The notes: generated by a model not told the origin, from the sequence alone. A stretch of DNA of 7,211 nucleotides from Afipia sp. (GCA_020056155.1 JAGVII010000244.1:1-7211); one strand, 5' to 3'; numbered from the stretch's first letter, positions 1-6,781 are shown. Numbers and translations: made by a program.

Positions 1-1
1 C

Positions 2-442
2 TGGATCAACGAATGGAAGGAAACGGCAGATTGCCACGGCAAGCCTCGCGGACTTGAGTTGATCCTGCCGGATTGGTTCTACACGGGCGTTCTGAACGAT
101 GCGCTCGTGCTGACCATCGACCGTGGGTATTTCGATCTCACCGGCGGGCTCGAGCGATGGCTTTATCGTCTCGTCCGCAAGCACGGCGGCCGTCAGGGCG
201 GAGGCTGGAGCTTCGACGTCGTACACCTTCACGCCAAGTCCGGCAGCCTATCGCCGGTCAAGCACTTTGCTTATGACCTGCGCCAGATCGTGCGCCGGCA
301 GACCCTGCCGGGCTACGAACTCATCATCACGCAGGATCCAAACGGCGCGGAGCGGCTGAACTTTGCACCTACTGCGATCGACCCGCTCACAGAGCGGCTG
401 CGAAAGCGCGGGCTCGTACCTCACCCAGGGGAAAAGCTGTGA
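2..442 (+). CDS. repA: Replication initiator protein RepA (RPA family), C-terminal part, 5' end outside window
   Basis: Plasmid-type replication initiator expected to bind iterons and open the origin. The visible 146 codons are the C-terminal part; the frame is already open at base 2 (WINEWKE...), so the gene begins left of the window, and the Met/Leu-like start at 59 is internal. Family-like stretches are the LPDWFY motif, VLTIDRGYFDLTGGLERWLYRL and a winged-helix-like segment rich in basic residues (RLVRKHGGRQ, KSGSLSPVKHFAYDLRQIV). I recognise these from RPA/RepA proteins of alphaproteobacterial plasmids and ICEs (recollection, not a search). It stops at TGA 440-442, immediately before three iteron-like repeats. 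The C-terminus (ending HPGEKL) may be shorter than in relatives, because the adjacent +439 frame carries a tail-like sequence. The product call is firm; the exact family name is from memory. Confidence 0.9.
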   Translation, partial: WINEWKETADCHGKPRGLELILPDWFYTGVLNDALVLTIDRGYFDLTGGLERWLYRLVRKHGGRQGGGWSFDVVHLHAKSGSLSPVKHFAYDLRQIVRRQTLPGYELIITQDPNGAERLNFAPTAIDPLTERLRKRGLVPHPGEKL

Positions 443-447
443 ATTCG

Positions 448-512
448 CTCGTGCTATCGGGGACCACAACTCTCGTGCCATCGGGGACCGGATCCTCGTG
501 CTATCGGGGACC
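448..512 (+). repeat. Three iteron-like direct repeats downstream of repA
   Basis: The 18-bp unit CTCGTGCTATCGGGGACC occurs at 448-465 and 495-512, and with one T-to-C change at 472-489. Start-to-start distances are 24 and 23 bp, about two helical turns, so copies would lie on the same DNA face. Position directly after an initiator gene and this spacing are typical of iterons that bind the initiator for replication control. Binding by this RepA is inferred, not shown. The repeats are the only obvious phased repeat family in the window. Confidence 0.8.
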
Positions 513-570
513 AGAATCGCACTCAACGCCTTGGCGCACAACATCTTCTCGACCTCGTAACTCTACTAAC

Positions 571-591
571 AGGGAATCCTTCGGATTCCTT
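571..591 (+). other. Short hairpin after the iterons
   Basis: GGAATCC (573-579) and GGATTCC (583-589) form a perfect 7-bp stem around a TTC loop; one G-T and one A-T pair can extend it to 9 bp. No run of T follows, so it is a poor intrinsic terminator, although it could protect the repA transcript end or form part of the replication origin. Role unknown. Confidence 0.5.
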
Positions 592-758
592 CTAACGGAC
601 CTCGACGGCCGGGATGCGGTGCCAGCAGGACAGTTGCCGGCCCAACAGCGGCGCGACGACCAGAACCGCACTCCTCCTTTCAGGCCTGCGCTCCAGCATC
701 CCGGTATCCAGGGTGCGGTTGTGCGTGCCACACGTCCGACACTGACATGGAGTCGCAA

Positions 759-1223
759 GTGAATGACGTTACGACTGTCGAGCTTCTCTGGCTCGAAAAG
801 CGGATTGAGAACCGGATTCGGTTTGGTCATCCGATCTCTGAAAAGATCGTCGACCTTCATCGGCGTGTCCTCTCATTCGCGCCCGGCAGCATCTTTGCGT
901 TCGTGCGCTGGACGTCCAACGACTTCGGGACCGTGCTGTCCCGGATCGACATCTTGCGTGCGGCGGCACCGGGCCAGCGCTACTCAACCGTCCCTTGGAT
1001 CAACCCTGGCGGCGAGAGTCTGCTGCGACTATCTGGCTGGCCAAAGGTCGAGCGCGTTCTGCAGCTGATCGATGCGGTAGAGGCACTCGGGATCGACCCT
1101 GCGGACGCTGCGCCTGACTACTGGCACCACGTTCACAACCGGCTGTCAGTCAACGAGGCGCCGCGAACCTATACGCGCGGTCGTCACCAGGCGTGGTTGC
1201 ATCGCCGGAAGGTGACGTCATGA
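759..1223 (+). CDS. DUF2840 domain protein, conserved in conjugative elements
   Basis: A 154-residue soluble protein with no signal peptide or membrane segment. It matches what I know of the DUF2840 family: VELLWLEKRIENRIRFG near the N-terminus, the hallmark FAPGSIFAFVRW, NDFGTVLSRIDILRA, and a C-terminal GWPKVERVLQLIDAVEALGIDPADA followed by a basic tail. The family's biochemical function is not known; its constant place next to parA, traF and relaxase genes suggests a role in element maintenance or transfer. GTG 759 is preferred because GGAG lies 6 nt upstream (749-752); ATG 747 in the same frame has no ribosome binding site and would add four residues. The stop overlaps the traF start (ATGA, 1220-1223), so the two are translationally coupled. 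Confidence 0.9.
   Translation: MNDVTTVELLWLEKRIENRIRFGHPISEKIVDLHRRVLSFAPGSIFAFVRWTSNDFGTVLSRIDILRAAAPGQRYSTVPWINPGGESLLRLSGWPKVERVLQLIDAVEALGIDPADAAPDYWHHVHNRLSVNEAPRTYTRGRHQAWLHRRKVTS
1207..1212 (+). promoter_or_regulatory. Ribosome binding site of traF
   Basis: GGAAGG lies 7 nt before ATG 1220, inside the end of the DUF2840 gene. It decides the traF start in favour of the ATG that overlaps the preceding stop, against the in-frame GTG at 1193, which would add nine residues. Confidence 0.7.
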
Positions 1224-1729
1224 CCGGCCGAATGACGACCATTCTCGCGACGTTTGGAAGCGTCGCCCTCGTGCTGGCCGGAAGTGAAAAAGAGACGCCT
1301 TCCTACATTTGGAACGCCTCGGAGAGCGTACCCATTGGCCTGTATCGATTGCAACCAGTCGACCGACTGAGCGTCACCGACCTCGTCGCAATTCGACCGC
1401 CGGAGCCGCTCGGAACCTTTCTCGATTTCAATGGGTATTTGCCGATCGGCGTGCCGATGCTGAAGCGGATCCTCGCGCTCCCTGGACAGACCGTCTGCAG
1501 AACCGGGCTCAAAATTGCTGTCGACGACGTTGAGGTAGGGCAGGCGAGGGAACGCGACGCCCGCGGTCGACCCTTACCGGTCTGGCAGGGATGCCGTCTG
1601 CTCTCGACCGGTGAAGTCTTTGTCATGAATTGGCAGTCCGAGGACTCGCTTGACGGTCGATACTTTGGACCGCTCCCTGCATCCGCGGTTATCGGCAGGG
1701 TGGTGCCGGTGTGGACGCATGAGGAGTGA
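1220..1729 (+). CDS. traF: TraF-type S26 signal peptidase of the conjugation system
   Basis: Membrane-bound serine protease of the S26 family; in RP4 the homologous TraF matures and cyclises the pilin TrbC. Length here is 169 residues, normal for the family. Residues 6-21 form one N-terminal membrane segment placing the protease domain in the periplasm. The nucleophile region is NASESVPIGLY (residues 32-42) with Ser36 as likely catalytic serine, and PMLKRILALPGQTVC (79-93) contains Lys82 as general base. The late motif NWQSEDSLDGRYFGPL (137-152) is the conserved substrate-binding and Asp region. The gene is coupled to the upstream DUF2840 gene by an ATGA overlap. Substrate here is inferred: the trbC gene would be outside the window. 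Confidence 0.93.
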   Translation: MTGRMTTILATFGSVALVLAGSEKETPSYIWNASESVPIGLYRLQPVDRLSVTDLVAIRPPEPLGTFLDFNGYLPIGVPMLKRILALPGQTVCRTGLKIAVDDVEVGQARERDARGRPLPVWQGCRLLSTGEVFVMNWQSEDSLDGRYFGPLPASAVIGRVVPVWTHEE

Positions 1730-1964
1730 TCATGCAGATCGGCAGCATCCCTCCGACCTATTTCGGCTCATTCTTGCACACTCTGATCTTCCCTCACCGG
1801 GGCGGTCCACAACAGGCAGAGCGGCCGCACAGGCAGCGACGCAACCGGTGCAAGCTGTTATTGCCGGGTCAGATTGGAGGACTACGTCCGCGTCGGATCA
1901 TTGCACGCCTTGTCACGGCCATCGTGCCTCGGTTTGCATTCGAAACGCTGCAACACGATCATGA
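1719..1964 (+). pseudogene. Possible 5' remnant of a lytic transglycosylase gene
   Basis: ATG 1719 overlaps the traF stop by 11 nt and opens an 81-codon frame with a basic N-terminus, a short hydrophobic stretch (FRLILAHSDL) and an Ala/Gln-rich linker (TTGRAAAQAATQP). This is the position where relatives encode a VirB1-like soluble lytic transglycosylase that opens peptidoglycan for the channel, and the arrangement resembles its signal-peptide end. The catalytic domain (ESxG, GLMQxMP) is absent in all frames that I read, so if this was that gene it is truncated or eroded after about 45 codons. It could equally be a chance frame; confidence is low. Confidence 0.25.
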
Positions 1965-1970
1965 CGCTAG

Positions 1971-2267
1971 ACTCTCGGGTTTGCTACTGAAGGACCCTCG
2001 CTCACGCGGCAAGAGTTCGCGGAGGAGTACGATATTAAGGTGCTGATGGCATACGGGCGATGCCTTCGGCCCGCGCTCTACTCGTCGCTTCGCTCCTCAC
2101 CGAGCCACCCTACGGGTGTCTCGGCCCTCCGGGTAACGATCGCTATCGCAAACGCTCGCTTCGCTCGCAAACAGTGGGGGGCTTCGCAAATCAACTGCCA
2201 AAGTCGCGGCGGCTCTTTCGCAATGAATCGGCCACCAGCCGACGTTCGGGCAGGCGCAATTGGATGA
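1971..2267 (+). pseudogene. Start-less open fragment, possibly a decayed small gene
   Basis: The frame is open for 98 codons from just after a TAG at 1968 to TGA 2265-2267. Its first third reads like protein (LTRQEFAEEYDIKVL), then the sequence turns into Ser/Arg/Ala-rich low complexity across a hairpin. No start with a proper ribosome binding site exists at the left end; ATG 1961 lies in another frame and reads only eight codons, so a single indel near 1985 could have broken the gene. GTG 2040 is an internal possibility. I do not recognise a family. Confidence 0.2.
2100..2124. repeat. Interrupted 11-bp inverted repeat (hairpin)
   Basis: CCGAG-C-CACCC (2100-2110) pairs with GGGTG-T-CTCGG (2114-2124) around a 3-nt TAC loop, leaving one C/T mismatch in the middle. 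No T-run follows. It lies in the untranslated-looking stretch upstream of the oriT, so it could be a protein-binding dyad or transcript structure; role unknown. Confidence 0.6.
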
Positions 2268-2360
2268 TCCACCGCAATGACCCTAACTGCATTTTGTCGC
2301 AAATCGCCGCGAGTACCGCGAGGCTGTTGGCTTGGAAGTTGGGCCCTGGGAACCAGCAAC

Positions 2361-2394
2361 CGAGGAGGGCAGGATAAAAGCCGCAAGGTGCGGC
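2361..2394 (-). other. oriT: Candidate origin of transfer (oriT) with IncP-type nic site
   Basis: Read on the minus strand, a 5-bp stem hairpin GCCGC-ACCTT-GCGGC (2394-2380) is followed by TTTTATCCTG|CCC (2379-2367). The ATCCTG|C core equals the known nick sequence of the IncP family (RP4) and of Ti-plasmid T-DNA borders, where VirD2/TraI-type relaxases cut after the G. The predicted nick lies opposite 2370/2369. An inverted repeat a few bases 5' of nic is also the RP4 layout. The site stands about 130 bp upstream of a VirD2-like relaxase gene, the usual place. I saw no second TATCCTG in the window. Cutting here would send the repA/traF side into the recipient first and the relaxase, TraG and trb side last (inference). 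Confidence 0.72.
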
Positions 2395-2521
2395 CGGTCG
2401 GTCGGTTGGGAAATGTCAGCAATCTCAATCATGCTCCGAACATTGCGAAGGACCGGCGCAACTTGCGAGTTTCGCCATGGCGCTGTTCTTGCTCGGTTTT
2501 CGACACCTTGCGGCGGGCAAG

Positions 2522-4249
2522 ATGAGCCGCAACGACGATTTCCGCATCCGTCCAGGCCGTATCCGTTCGACGCGCGCGCCCAAGGCAAAATCGTTTCTCG
2601 CGCAGGCCCTCAGAGCCGCGCAGAAGGCAGGCGGTCTCTCACACGGCGGAGTCAGGAGGAGTGGGTCCTTCGGGCGCGGCCGTGCGGCGAGCGTTGCCGC
2701 GGCACGGCTCCTCAACAACCGCGCCCGGGGCGCCATGGTCAAGGCGCGTGTCGTACGCCGGATGCGGTCGCCCGGCGCACTGCGAGCCCATATCGGTTAT
2801 CTCAAACGGGACGGTGTCACCCGCGATGGATCGCCCGGTGAGCTCTTCGATGCTGCCGGGGACGATGCAGACGGCCGGGCTTTTGCGGAACGCTGCGACG
2901 GGGACCGGCATCATTTCCGGTTCATCGTCTCGCCGGATGATGCCACTGAGCTGGAAAGCCTGCGGAGCTTTACCCGTGAGCTGATGGATCAGGCCTCGCG
3001 TGATCTCGGCACGCGGCTCGACTGGGTCGCCGTCGACCACTGGAATACCGAGCATCCCCATATCCACATTCTCGTGCGCGGTCGCGCGGACGACGGTTCC
3101 GACCTTGTCATCAGCCGCGACTACATCGGAACCGGCCTGCGGGCGCGCGCAGGTGATCTCGTCACGCGTGAGCTTGGCCCGCGATCTGAGCTCGAGATAC
3201 GGCGCGGTCTCGAGGCAGAGGTCACGAGCGAACGCTGGACGCGGCTCGATCGGGTGCTTGCCCGGGAAGCGGGCAGGGCGGAAGGGGTGGTCGATCTTCG
3301 GCCCGAACGCGATGTCGCGCGCGATCCGTTGCGGGAGATCCGGATCGGCCGGATGCGGACGCTTGAGCGGCTCGGACTTGCTGAACCAGCCGGGCCCGCG
3401 CGCTGGGTTCTGGCCGCTGACGCGGAGCAGCGCTTGCGTGCGCTCGGGGAGCGCGGCGATATCATCAAGCGGCTGCACAAGAGCCTAGCCAAGGATGGTG
3501 CATCTCGCGCGCCGTCATCCTGGGCGCTCGAGGGCGAAGGCCATGGCGGACCCGTGATCGGCCGTCTCATCGCCCGCGGGCTGGATGACGAGTTAAGGGG
3601 AACAGCGTTTGCCGTGGTGGACGGGATCGACGGGCGTGTGCATCATCTGAAGCTCCCCGACATCGATACAGCCGGCGACGGTCCGATCGGGGGCATTGTG
3701 GAACTCCGTCGTTTTGAGGATGCGAGGGGCCGGCCGCGGATCGCGCTTGCCGTCCGCTCCGACCTCAACCTCGACCAACAGGTAGTGGCCGAAGGGGCGA
3801 CCTGGCTCGATCGGCGCCTCGTTGCCCGCGAACCTGCCGATCTCTCGCGAGCCGGTTTCGGTGCCGAGGTCCGCCGCGCGCTTGATCGTCGGATTGATGC
3901 GCTGGCGGAACGGGGCCTCGTGCGCCGGGACGGAGACAAGGTCATCATCGGCCGCAATCTTATCAGTACCCTGCGTACCCGCGAGCTCGATTCAGCGGGT
4001 AAGCGTTTGGCTGAAGAAACGGGGCTGGCGCATATGCCCGCCGAGGCAGGCCAGTCGGTTTCGGGAGTTTATCGCCGAAGGCTGTCGCTCGCCTCAGGCC
4101 GGTTTGCTATGATTGACAACGGCCTGGGCTTCCAGCTCGTACCCTGGATACCGTCCCTTGAGCGCGAACTTGGCAGGCAAGTAAGCGGCATCGCCGGTCC
4201 CGGCGGCGTCGACTGGAGTTTTGGACGCAAGCGCGACCTTTCGCTCTGA
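2522..4249 (+). CDS. VirD2-like conjugative relaxase with DUF3363 domain
   Basis: Relaxase that nicks oriT, stays covalently bound to the 5' end and pilots the strand to the coupling protein. 575 residues from ATG 2522; this start matches the family N-terminus (MSRNDDFRIRPGRIRS), while in-frame ATG 2477 would add 15 residues. A basic N-terminal arm is followed by the nuclease domain: HIGYLKRDG with Tyr93 resembles the VirD2 active-site tyrosine context (YLSRKG), and VDHWNTEHPHIHILVRG supplies the metal-binding histidines His173, His178, His180 and His182. The remaining part, from about residue 190, is the DUF3363 region, ending SLASGRFAMIDNGLGFQLVPW and FGRKRDLSL, as in relatives. No frameshift or missing motif is seen. 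It resembles the rlxS-type relaxases of Mesorhizobium symbiosis ICEs (recollection). The ribosome binding site is weak. Confidence 0.95.
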   Translation: MSRNDDFRIRPGRIRSTRAPKAKSFLAQALRAAQKAGGLSHGGVRRSGSFGRGRAASVAAARLLNNRARGAMVKARVVRRMRSPGALRAHIGYLKRDGVTRDGSPGELFDAAGDDADGRAFAERCDGDRHHFRFIVSPDDATELESLRSFTRELMDQASRDLGTRLDWVAVDHWNTEHPHIHILVRGRADDGSDLVISRDYIGTGLRARAGDLVTRELGPRSELEIRRGLEAEVTSERWTRLDRVLAREAGRAEGVVDLRPERDVARDPLREIRIGRMRTLERLGLAEPAGPARWVLAADAEQRLRALGERGDIIKRLHKSLAKDGASRAPSSWALEGEGHGGPVIGRLIARGLDDELRGTAFAVVDGIDGRVHHLKLPDIDTAGDGPIGGIVELRRFEDARGRPRIALAVRSDLNLDQQVVAEGATWLDRRLVAREPADLSRAGFGAEVRRALDRRIDALAERGLVRRDGDKVIIGRNLISTLRTRELDSAGKRLAEETGLAHMPAEAGQSVSGVYRRRLSLASGRFAMIDNGLGFQLVPWIPSLERELGRQVSGIAGPGGVDWSFGRKRDLSL

Positions 4250-4338
4250 CCCGCCGATCTCTGCGCTACGGCGCGCGCGACCGCGATTGCCTGGATATTG
4301 TCGTTGCGTGGGTGCACGGGGCGAGCGCTTCTGGGCCT

Positions 4339-6315
4339 ATGTCCGCGACCAAGATTCTCTGGGGGCAGCTGTTCCTTGTCTCGATCGTCGTGCTCGCCTT
4401 TGTTTGGACGGCGACCGAGTGGACGGCCTGGCGTCTCGCCTACCAACCGCAGCTCGGGCCCGCCTGGTTCATGGTCGGGCGCTGGCCGATCTATCAGCCG
4501 CTTGCTTTCTTCATCTGGTGGTTCCAGTTCGACGCCTACGCGCCAAAAATATTCATCGAGGGGGCCTGCATCGCCGCAAGCGGCGGGTTCGCCGCTATCG
4601 GCATCGCGATCATGCTGTCGGTCTGGCGGGCAAAGGAAGCTCAGCAGGTGACCACATACGGCTCGGCGCGCTGGGCCGACGCACGTGAGGTCAGGCGGGC
4701 GGGCCTTCTGGGGACCGACGGCGTCGTGCTCGGCCGCTTTGATGGCCGATATCTCCGGCACGACGGCCCTGAGCATGTCCTTTGCTTTGCTCCTACCCGT
4801 TCGGGTAAGGGCGTCGGCTTGGTCATTCCGACTCTTCTTACTTGGCCGAACTCCACCATCGTTCACGACATCAAGGGCGAGAATTTCCAGCTCACCTCGG
4901 GCTGGCGCGCGCGCTTTGGGCCCGTGCTTCTGTTCGACCCCACCAACCAGGCAAGCGCGGCCTATAACCCTCTCCTCGAGATCCGCAAAGGCGACTGTGA
5001 GGTACGGGACGCCCAAAATATTGCTGACATCCTCGTCGATCCCGAAGGCGCGCTCGAGCGCCGCAATCATTGGGAGAAGACCAGCCATTCTTTGCTGGTT
5101 GGCGCGATTTTGCATGTCCTTTACGCTGAAGCCGACAAGACGCTCGCCGGCGTCGCCAACTTCCTGTCTGACACATCACGCCCGATCGAGACGACGCTGA
5201 ATGCGATGTTGGCGACGCCGCACCTCGGAGAGCGCGTTCATCCCGTGGTGGCTTCGGCATCGCGCGAGCTCCTCAACAAGAGCGAGAATGAACGCTCAGG
5301 TGTTTTGTCAACCACGATGAGTTTCCTGGGGCTCTATCGCGATCCCGTCGTCGCCAAGGTCACGGGACGGAGCGACTGGCGCATCCGCGATCTCGTTGAC
5401 GGACCCCGGCCCATCTCGCTCTTTCTTGTCGTCCCGCCATCCGACATCGCCCGCACAAAACCCCTGATGCGGCTGGTACTTAATCAGATCGGACGGCGAT
5501 TGACCGAGAGCCTGGACACCGATCGGCGACGACAGAAGCTGCTTCTGATGCTCGACGAGTTTGCAGCGCTCGGGCGGTTGGATTTTTTTGAGAGCCAGCT
5601 TGCCTTCATGGCAGGCTATGGCATTCGCAGCTTTCTGATCACCCAGAGCCTGAACCAGCTCGAACGCGCCTACGGGCCGAACCACGCTATCCTCGACAAC
5701 TGCCACATCCGGGTCGCTTTTTCGACCAACGATGAGCGCACCGCCAAACGCGTGTCGGACGCCCTTGGAACCGCGACCGAGATGCGCGCGATGAAGAACT
5801 ATGCCGGGCATCGCTTAAGCCCTTGGCTTGGGCACCTCATGGTCAGCCGCCAGGAAACATCGCGGCCGCTGCTTACACCGGGGGAAGTCATGCAGCTCTC
5901 ACCTAACGAGGCGATTGTAATGGTCTCGGGGGTGCACCCCGTGCGCGCCAGCAAGGTCCGATACTATGAGGATACGCAGCTAAAGCGCCGGGTCTTGAAT
6001 CCATCCCGCGCCAATCCGGTCGCCCTGGTCGCGCAGGCAGACGATTGGTCAGGCCGTCCGCAAATCCCGCCCTCTGCCGAACTCCTCGCGAAGGTGACGC
6101 GGAGATCCCGTGATCCCAACGGCGGCATTCGCCGTGAGCCCGAGCTGCCGCAGCACGAGGATGTCGTCATTGGGGCTCCCCTGGCCGAGAACGAGTTCGA
6201 TGCCGCGCCAGATGATGGCGACACCGATGCGGTGCAGGCGAGGGCTCTGAGCCGTTCGATGCAGGGCATCGCGCGTTCCGTCACCATCGACCCGGAGGAT
6301 CCGATGGATCTCTAG
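4339..6315 (+). CDS. traG: TraG/VirD4 type IV coupling protein
   Basis: Inner-membrane ATPase that receives the relaxosome and feeds it to the type IV secretion channel. 658 residues from ATG 4339, the start that fits the family (MSATKILWGQ); GTG 4312 in frame would add nine residues. The N-terminal 105 residues hold membrane segments (about 7-27, a Trp/Phe-rich stretch near 53-70, and about 77-100) followed by a cytoplasmic ATPase. Walker A is APTRSGKG at 151-158 (Lys157) and Walker B is LLLMLDE at 401-407 (Asp406, Glu407). Other conserved stretches are VHDIKGENF, FDPTNQASAAYNPLLE, NHWEKTSHSLL and ITQSLNQLERAYGPNHAILDNCH. The C-terminal 80 residues are acidic and variable. The gene starts 90 bp after the relaxase stop, and a CopG-type gene follows after 10 nt, so they are probably one operon. 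Intact. Confidence 0.97.
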   Translation: MSATKILWGQLFLVSIVVLAFVWTATEWTAWRLAYQPQLGPAWFMVGRWPIYQPLAFFIWWFQFDAYAPKIFIEGACIAASGGFAAIGIAIMLSVWRAKEAQQVTTYGSARWADAREVRRAGLLGTDGVVLGRFDGRYLRHDGPEHVLCFAPTRSGKGVGLVIPTLLTWPNSTIVHDIKGENFQLTSGWRARFGPVLLFDPTNQASAAYNPLLEIRKGDCEVRDAQNIADILVDPEGALERRNHWEKTSHSLLVGAILHVLYAEADKTLAGVANFLSDTSRPIETTLNAMLATPHLGERVHPVVASASRELLNKSENERSGVLSTTMSFLGLYRDPVVAKVTGRSDWRIRDLVDGPRPISLFLVVPPSDIARTKPLMRLVLNQIGRRLTESLDTDRRRQKLLLMLDEFAALGRLDFFESQLAFMAGYGIRSFLITQSLNQLERAYGPNHAILDNCHIRVAFSTNDERTAKRVSDALGTATEMRAMKNYAGHRLSPWLGHLMVSRQETSRPLLTPGEVMQLSPNEAIVMVSGVHPVRASKVRYYEDTQLKRRVLNPSRANPVALVAQADDWSGRPQIPPSAELLAKVTRRSRDPNGGIRREPELPQHEDVVIGAPLAENEFDAAPDDGDTDAVQARALSRSMQGIARSVTIDPEDPMDL

Positions 6316-6325
6316 GCTAGTGAGC

Positions 6326-6781
6326 ATGAAAAAGGCCCAACTCAGCATCTATCTCGATCCAGAGACCTTCGCTGGCCTGGAGGCCTTCGCAAAGCGTCAC
6401 AGCAAGTCCAAGTCGCTGGTCGCGGAGGCTGCCATCGCCTCCTTCCTTTCGCCCGACGAATCCGACCGGAGGGAGGCCGCGATCGCCAAGCGGCTGGATC
6501 GGATCGTGCGCGTCCTCGAACGGCTCGAACGAAACGATACCGTCACGCTGGAGACGATCGCGCTGTTCATCCGCTTCTGGCTGACATCAACGCCAGCGCT
6601 GCCGGAGCAATCGAGCCCAGCAGCGCGCGCCAAGGGCGCGGAGCGCTATGATCGTTTTGTCGAAGCTCTCGGGCGGAGGCTATCCAGCGGGTCGACCATG
6701 CTGAAGGAGGTGAGTATCGAATCGCACGACGGGGAGAACGCCGTGCGTGGCAACGACGACGCCGGCGCCGGCGCGAGCTAA
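6326..6781 (+). CDS. CopG-type ribbon-helix-helix regulator
   Basis: Small 151-residue DNA-binding protein. The N-terminus gives the ribbon-helix-helix pattern: strand AQLSIYLDPETF (residues 4-15), then helix A and helix B around SKSKSLVAEAAIASFLSP. The rest is a charged helical region (RRLEAAIAKRLDRIVRVLERLERN-like, about 50-75, possible coiled coil) and the typical LFIRFWLTSTPALPEQ segment that I know from the CopG-like proteins placed between traG and trbB in these elements. The polypeptide may therefore be more than a repressor; regulation of the trb genes is inferred from position. ATG 6326 is chosen because it begins the RHH strand directly; GTG 6320 would add two residues. The gene begins 10 nt after traG. 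Confidence 0.88.
   Translation: MKKAQLSIYLDPETFAGLEAFAKRHSKSKSLVAEAAIASFLSPDESDRREAAIAKRLDRIVRVLERLERNDTVTLETIALFIRFWLTSTPALPEQSSPAARAKGAERYDRFVEALGRRLSSGSTMLKEVSIESHDGENAVRGNDDAGAGAS

Larger units (their letters stand above)
443..758. other. Gene-free interval between repA and DUF2840 gene (probable origin region, parA missing)
   Basis: Apart from the iterons and the 571-591 hairpin I see no protein that I can recognise. A reading frame from GTG 439 to 762 stays open and overlaps the repA stop as GTGA, but its product is low-complexity and its second half looks non-coding. An 8-bp inverted repeat, AACCGCAC (664-671) and GTGCGGTT (713-720), flanks 41 bp. In elements of this type, as I remember them, a ParA ATPase gene of roughly 640 bp occupies this place. 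No Walker-type KGGVGKT sequence is present in any frame. Confidence 0.5.
1730..2521. other. Gene-poor interval between traF and relaxase, carrying the oriT
   Basis: About 790 bp without a convincing intact gene. Several frames are open for 80-100 codons, but none has a family motif that I recognise. Contents that I can support are a start-less open fragment (1971-2267), a long hairpin (2100-2124), a 7-bp direct repeat CCGCGAG at 2307-2313 and 2316-2322, and the IncP-like oriT (2361-2394). In related elements an intact transglycosylase gene fills the left part of this interval (recollection). Confidence 0.55.

Noticed and set aside
571..591. Hairpin as an intrinsic terminator of repA
   Set aside because: The stem is AT-rich for a terminator and is followed by TCTAACGG rather than a T-run.
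664..720. 8-bp inverted repeat AACCGCAC/GTGCGGTT flanking 41 bp as an operator or insertion end
   Set aside because: It is short, widely spaced and isolated, with no target duplication or transposase; noted only in the interval description.
2136..2148. 13-mer ACGATCGCTATCG repeated at 6818-6830
   Set aside because: A single shared 13-mer, partly palindromic, is near what chance allows in 7 kb; the flanks are unrelated, so I do not call it an attachment site or binding repeat.
2332..2841. 169-codon + strand frame overlapping the oriT and relaxase start
   Set aside because: Its composition is Arg/Pro/Gly-rich as expected for an off-frame shadow, it starts inside the non-coding interval without a ribosome binding site, and it overlaps the true relaxase N-terminus.
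2639..3478. Long minus-strand open frame opposite the relaxase gene
   Set aside because: It is an antisense shadow of a GC-rich coding region; the + strand frame carries the full relaxase motifs.
4069..5115. 348-codon minus-strand open frame across the relaxase-traG junction
   Set aside because: It is opposite two well-supported genes, has no recognisable domain, and long antisense frames are expected at this GC content.
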